Below the pieces are notes generated by a model that saw only the letters and a list, made by a program, of their open reading frames with translations, searched no databases and was not told the DNA's origin. The translations under genes were made by a program, and so were the position numbers. DNA of 64,000 bases, taken from CAZQRP01 sp964596125. GTDB taxonomy: Bacteria > Chloroflexota > Dehalococcoidia > GIF9 > UBA5629. The stretch is taken from NCBI GenBank assembly GCA_964596125.1, contig CAZQRP010000015.1, forward strand, positions 22,454 to 86,453. The letters are read 5' to 3'. Below are positions 60,625 through 64,000 of the stretch, piece by piece. Within the stretch, counting starts at the first letter, position 1; every line of letters begins with the position of its first letter.

Positions 60625-60730
60625 ATAAGATCTGGTTGCTTTAAAAGAAAAGATAAGCTACAATCCTTGAAATGCCGTCTGTGGCTTTATGAAGCTGAGG
60701 CTAAAAGTTCTGTCTATTGTACACTTTAGC

Positions 60731-61135
60731 CTACCATGGTGTGTATCTACCTTTCGCTTCCAAAGCATAAAATAGAGATGTGACGGAATTTAGAAACGAT
60801 TCACGTATTTTCTTGGTTTGCTCCTGTATCTTCCCTTCAGCTCTCTTATAATCCATAATGACAGACCGGGCATAAACACAAAATATAATAAAGGAACAGA
60901 TTACTAATGTACGTATCCAGACATCCCGCAGATCTGGAGATAGTATTTGCTTGATAAGGTCACTTTCATAAAATAAAACAACATCTAGAATGGATTGAAA
61001 AATCCAGAAGGATGCAGCAAACACAAATCCAACTAATATAATTTCCTCTGACATCTTTAGCTCGGCTTGAGTTTGATCGGCCGGCTTCTCTATTAAGACT
61101 GATTCAACTGACAGTGTTATCCACAAAGCCTCCAC
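60731..61135 (-). CDS. Truncated membrane protein with the start of an HD-GYP domain
   Basis: 134 residues. Two hydrophobic segments (ILVGFVFAASFWIFQSILDV and LRDVWIRTLVICSFIIFCVY) are followed by a coiled linker AEGKIQEQTKKIRES and then FLNSVTSLFYALEAKGRYTPW before the stop. In HD-GYP phosphodiesterases the last segment (here ALEAKGRYTPW) is exactly where the domain begins (usually ALEAKDxYTxxHS), so the catalytic domain is missing. The stop may be a nonsense mutation or a truncation; I see no continuation downstream. Real function is doubtful. A c-di-GMP hydrolase remnant is the best reading. Confidence 0.6.
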   Translation of the reverse strand: MEALWITLSVESVLIEKPADQTQAELKMSEEIILVGFVFAASFWIFQSILDVVLFYESDLIKQILSPDLRDVWIRTLVICSFIIFCVYARSVIMDYKRAEGKIQEQTKKIRESFLNSVTSLFYALEAKGRYTPW

Positions 61136-61440
61136 TGAATTTAGTGGTTACCTTATTAATTTGAGACTAGCCCTAGTATCTTATTTTTTATGGCCATGGT
61201 AAATAGCCTGTTAGTAATTTTGTATATAGGGAAAAAAGTTCTACTAGCCAGTAGAAGAATATTATTAATGATGGAGATTAGTAGACTATTGCTCAATGCT
61301 CAGTAAAAGTGTATCAGGGCCGTCCTTAAGTAGTAAGACGATAGGACTATAGTAATTTATAAGAAAAGTACTAATTGGGGATTGTCTTACTACGGAGCTT
61401 GTATTATGGTATACCCATATATACCAAGGGGGGAACAAAT
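61136..61440. other. AT-rich intergenic stretch before the MerR-like gene
   Basis: No gene is evident in these 305 bases. The right end carries AAGGGGGGAAC, the ribosome-binding site of the next gene. Short inverted A/T-rich segments are present (GTTCTACTAGCCAGTAGAA near 61229-61247), which could be an operator but are not otherwise supported. Confidence 0.35.
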
Positions 61441-61689
61441 ATGCCTGTGAAGACAAATGGTCAGACTTACTACCGAACTAGTGAAGTCTGTCGAATAGTT
61501 GGCATAAGCAGAAATACCCTGTTTCGCTGGCTCAAGGACAGTAATGTCACCGATATTGAACATAGGGACTACCGGGGCTGGAGGCTCTTCACTCTGGCTC
61601 AAATAAATGCGATGAAGAAGAGGACCAGGCTGGTTAACACTATTTACCTTAAAGGAGAGGTGGGAGAGTCGGGTTCATCCACTCTTTAA
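61441..61689 (+). CDS. Small MerR-type DNA-binding protein
   Basis: 82 residues from the ATG at 61441, with AAGGGGGG eight bases upstream; an upstream frame to 61375 adds residues with no family resemblance. The helix-turn-helix YYRTSEVCRIVGISRNTLFRWLKD and the wing IEHRDYRGWRLFTLAQINAM match the HTH_17/MerR domain. There is no effector-binding or dimerisation domain beyond a short basic tail. It lies 37 bases before a large sensor gene on the same strand and may regulate it. Confidence 0.85.
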   Translation: MPVKTNGQTYYRTSEVCRIVGISRNTLFRWLKDSNVTDIEHRDYRGWRLFTLAQINAMKKRTRLVNTIYLKGEVGESGSSTL

Positions 61690-61726
61690 TGGAGTGGGAC
61701 GACAACATTGAGGGGCAAGAACCAGG

Positions 61727-64000
61727 ATGAAGATTAGAAAAAAACTACTCCTTGTATTTCTGCTGATAGCTTTAATCCCCCTCGTGACAATCAGCACCCT
61801 CTTTTACTTCAATGCCAAAGAGGCTATCACTCGCCAGGTTCTGAGCCATCTCGAGTCTGTCGCTACAATCCAGCATAATAGAGTTGAAAGCATTGTCGAG
61901 CAGAACCTAGAGAGGTTAAGTCTGGTATCAAGCAGAACACAACTTCGTGTGAGCCTGAACAGCTTCATCGTGAATCCAAACGCCGATGACCAGGATAGGA
62001 TGAACACGATATTGCTGGATGCCCACTCTTCGGTAAGCAGCTTCCAAAACATCTCCGTACTCACTCTGGATGGGGAGGTAGTAGCGTCTACAGACACAGC
62101 AAGAATTGGCTCCATCCATTCCAACGATGAGGTCTTCATTAGGGGACAAGCCGGTAATAGTGCCAACACTTTTTTCTTGAACAGGAATCAGGGACTGTCC
62201 GTGTATCTATCTGGGCCGCTCTATCTCGACGGCGGACTCATAGGCGTTGTAGTGATTGAGTCTGCCGCTGATAACGTTGTCTTGTCTATCGCAGATTATG
62301 CAGGACTCGGAGCAACAGGGGAAACGATTATGGTGACAAGAAATGAGGATGGAGATGCTCTATTTCTGACACCGACAAGGTTTGACAAGCATGCCGCGCT
62401 AAACCGAGTGGTATCCAGAGAAGAACTGAATTCCCCTACGATGCAGGCATTATCAAAGGGCGATAAACCGCTCACTGACACGGTGGATTATCGAAGTAAG
62501 CCAGTTCTGGCAGTTGCCCGATATATCGAAAAGACGGGCTGGGGTCTCGTATCCAAGATAGATAAGGCTGAAGCGCTGGCACCGGTAACCAGTCTACAAA
62601 ACTTCTCATTTGGGATTATTCTCCTGTTTTTAGTGCTCGTCACGGTTGTCGCCTTATACCTTGCCGAGACTATCACCGGGCCGATCAACAGGCTAACTCG
62701 GTTCGCGACCGGGATCAGCGAAGGCGACCTCACCGCAAGAGCGGAAGTAACATCGAGGGACGAATTTGGTATCTTAGCACAGACCTGTAATCAAATGACA
62801 GATAGTCTTGTGAAAACCAACTCCGAGCTCGAGCGAGAACTGATAGAGCGTAAAAAGGTAGAGGGAAAGTATTCAACCCTTGTGGAGAAAGGAAACGACG
62901 GGATCATCATAATTCAAGACGGCCTGGTGAAGTTCGCCAATTCAAAGATGGTGGCAATGACCGGCTTCTCGCTGGATGAGGCAACTGGTAAGCCTTTCCT
63001 AGAATTTGTCTCACCAGAACAAAGATCGCTGATGATGAAGAGATATCAAAAGAGGATCTCAGGAGAGGAAGTGCCAAATGACTATGAAATAGAGATAATG
63101 GCTAAAGATAGTAGCCGCATACCTGTTGAAATAAATGCTAGCCGGATTGAATATGAAGGAAAACCTGCTGATATGGCAATAGTGCGTAATATCACTGAGC
63201 GCAAGCGTGCAGAGGAGGCACTACGGGAACGTGAAGCTAGTCTCGCCGAAGCACAACGTATCGCCAGTCTGGGAAATTGGGATTGGGATATTTTAAACAA
63301 TACATTGCTTTGGTCGGACCAGATTTACCGCATCTTTGGGTTGAAATCACGAGATTTCAGTGCTACCTACGAGGCTTTCCTGAATTCCGTTCATCCAGAC
63401 GACAGAGAACTTGTACAGAAATCAGTCGATAATGCCTTACATAAGAATATACCTTATAGCATTGAACACAGAATTGTTTTGCCTGATGGCTCAGTGCGGT
63501 TTGTCCAGGAACAGGCTGAAGTAACCTTTAATAAAAAAGGGGAACCGATGAGGATGGTTGGCACAGTACAGGACATCACCGAGCGCAAGAAGACAGAAGA
63601 GGTGCTGCGTGAATCAGCACATAGATTCAAGACCATATTTGAAAACGCAATTGACGGCATGCTTCTTGCTGACGTGAAAGAAAAGAAATTCTTTATAGCC
63701 AATGAGGCGATATGCCAAATGCTGGGCTATAGCCAGGAAGAGATAATAAACCTGAGAGTGGAGGATATCCATCCAGAGGGAGATCTGCCTTATGTATTAG
63801 AGCAGTTTGAGAAACAGATGAGGAGTGGAATTTCACTAGCCAAGAATATCCCGACAAAAAGAAAAGACGGCAGCGTTTTTTATGCTGATGTCAACTCAGT
63901 TTTGATTAAACTGGACGGACGAGAATGTCTGTTAGGTATCTTCAGGGACATCACCGAGCGCAAAAATGCTGAGGAAGCATTGAGGGCATCGGAAGAAAAG
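61727..64000 (+). CDS. Membrane sensor with dCache-like region, HAMP and three PAS domains (incomplete)
   Basis: The frame is open to the right edge: 758 codons without a stop. ATG 61727 follows GACAACATTGAGGGGCAAG. An N-terminal membrane segment (about 5-25, LLLVFLLIALIPLVTIS), an extracellular sensor of about 260 residues (with RVESIVEQNLERLSLVSSR, a long helix typical of dCache_1, and GLSVYLSGPLYLDGGLIGVVVI), a second membrane segment (about 285-305), HAMP (about 305-360), then PAS (about 381-495), PAS/PAC (about 512-625, LGNWDWDI...HRIVLPDGSVRFVQEQ) and PAS (about 633-750). Each PAS ends with the DITERK PAC motif. A kinase or diguanylate cyclase domain presumably follows beyond the window. 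Confidence 0.88.
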   Translation, partial: MKIRKKLLLVFLLIALIPLVTISTLFYFNAKEAITRQVLSHLESVATIQHNRVESIVEQNLERLSLVSSRTQLRVSLNSFIVNPNADDQDRMNTILLDAHSSVSSFQNISVLTLDGEVVASTDTARIGSIHSNDEVFIRGQAGNSANTFFLNRNQGLSVYLSGPLYLDGGLIGVVVIESAADNVVLSIADYAGLGATGETIMVTRNEDGDALFLTPTRFDKHAALNRVVSREELNSPTMQALSKGDKPLTDTVDYRSKPVLAVARYIEKTGWGLVSKIDKAEALAPVTSLQNFSFGIILLFLVLVTVVALYLAETITGPINRLTRFATGISEGDLTARAEVTSRDEFGILAQTCNQMTDSLVKTNSELERELIERKKVEGKYSTLVEKGNDGIIIIQDGLVKFANSKMVAMTGFSLDEATGKPFLEFVSPEQRSLMMKRYQKRISGEEVPNDYEIEIMAKDSSRIPVEINASRIEYEGKPADMAIVRNITERKRAEEALREREASLAEAQRIASLGNWDWDILNNTLLWSDQIYRIFGLKSRDFSATYEAFLNSVHPDDRELVQKSVDNALHKNIPYSIEHRIVLPDGSVRFVQEQAEVTFNKKGEPMRMVGTVQDITERKKTEEVLRESAHRFKTIFENAIDGMLLADVKEKKFFIANEAICQMLGYSQEEIINLRVEDIHPEGDLPYVLEQFEKQMRSGISLAKNIPTKRKDGSVFYADVNSVLIKLDGRECLLGIFRDITERKNAEEALRASEEK

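Overview
The window looks like a scaffold from an anaerobic, non-photosynthetic Chloroflexota bacterium of the Dehalococcoidia type, probably a metagenome assembly because it holds a run of exactly 100 N. The guess rests on gene content: several xanthine-dehydrogenase-family molybdenum hydroxylases next to acyl-CoA ligases and a branched-chain-type ABC importer, fumarate reductase/AprA-like flavoproteins paired with small ferredoxins, stand-alone Lrp ligand-binding domains, a short DUF5679-like zinc protein, and many MFS carriers. No rRNA or taxonomic marker is present, so this is inference.

Layout. 1-15.2 kb (+): the tail of a molybdopterin oxidoreductase, a first molybdenum hydroxylase (large, FAD, 2Fe-2S), an AMP-forming acyl-CoA ligase, a periplasmic binding protein, a second molybdenum hydroxylase (FAD, 2Fe-2S, large), and the LivH/LivM/LivF/LivG importer. 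These fit import of a carboxylic acid, its CoA activation and its hydroxylation or dehydroxylation. 15.3-19.4 kb (-): a third hydroxylase whose FAD subunit carries the four-cysteine loop of 4-hydroxybenzoyl-CoA reductase, with a MoaD/ThiS-like protein inside the operon. 19.8-22.1 kb (+): an ADP-forming acyl-CoA synthetase-like protein and two small unknown proteins.

22.2-28.8 kb is an AT-rich accessory island beginning at tRNA-Val(GAC). It has a decayed tyrosine recombinase, a ribosomally made peptide precursor built of CTLNQP repeats, a radical SAM/SPASM enzyme directly downstream (broken by one extra G in a G9 tract), a large ABC/AAA_13-type ATPase with an atypical P-loop, and a zinc-ribbon protein. 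The repeat peptide plus radical SAM enzyme is the best candidate for an undescribed system: a RiPP without an obvious leader, with cysteines at strictly repeated positions.

29-45.7 kb: two MFS carriers, a ferredoxin plus AprA-like flavoprotein, a YgbA-like protein, a small secreted protein, a MarR/EmrB-type efflux operon, a nitroreductase, an NAD(P)-binding epimerase, a secreted parallel beta-helix protein with near-identical internal repeats, a methyltransferase and a multicopper oxidase. The small secreted protein and the beta-helix protein share a conserved promoter and a transcribed hairpin leader. 45.7-58.5 kb: a frameshifted small gene, an inactivated IS3-family element, a MoaD-like protein, a low-molecular-weight phosphatase, another MFS carrier, a tautomerase, a methyltransferase, a regulatory cluster (DUF5679-like, two Lrp-type ligand-binding domains, sigma-70 factor, PDZ and zinc-ribbon proteins) and an OmpR-type two-component system behind three 11-nt-spaced direct repeats. 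58.5-64 kb: an IS3 remnant, a second AprA-like/ferredoxin pair, a truncated HD-GYP-type membrane protein, a MerR-like regulator and an unfinished PAS/HAMP sensor running off the end.

Several genes are broken by single-base indels. Some may be real decay, especially near the mobile elements, and some may be assembly error; reads would be needed to separate the two. A dispersed intergenic repeat of about 140-230 bp occurs three times.
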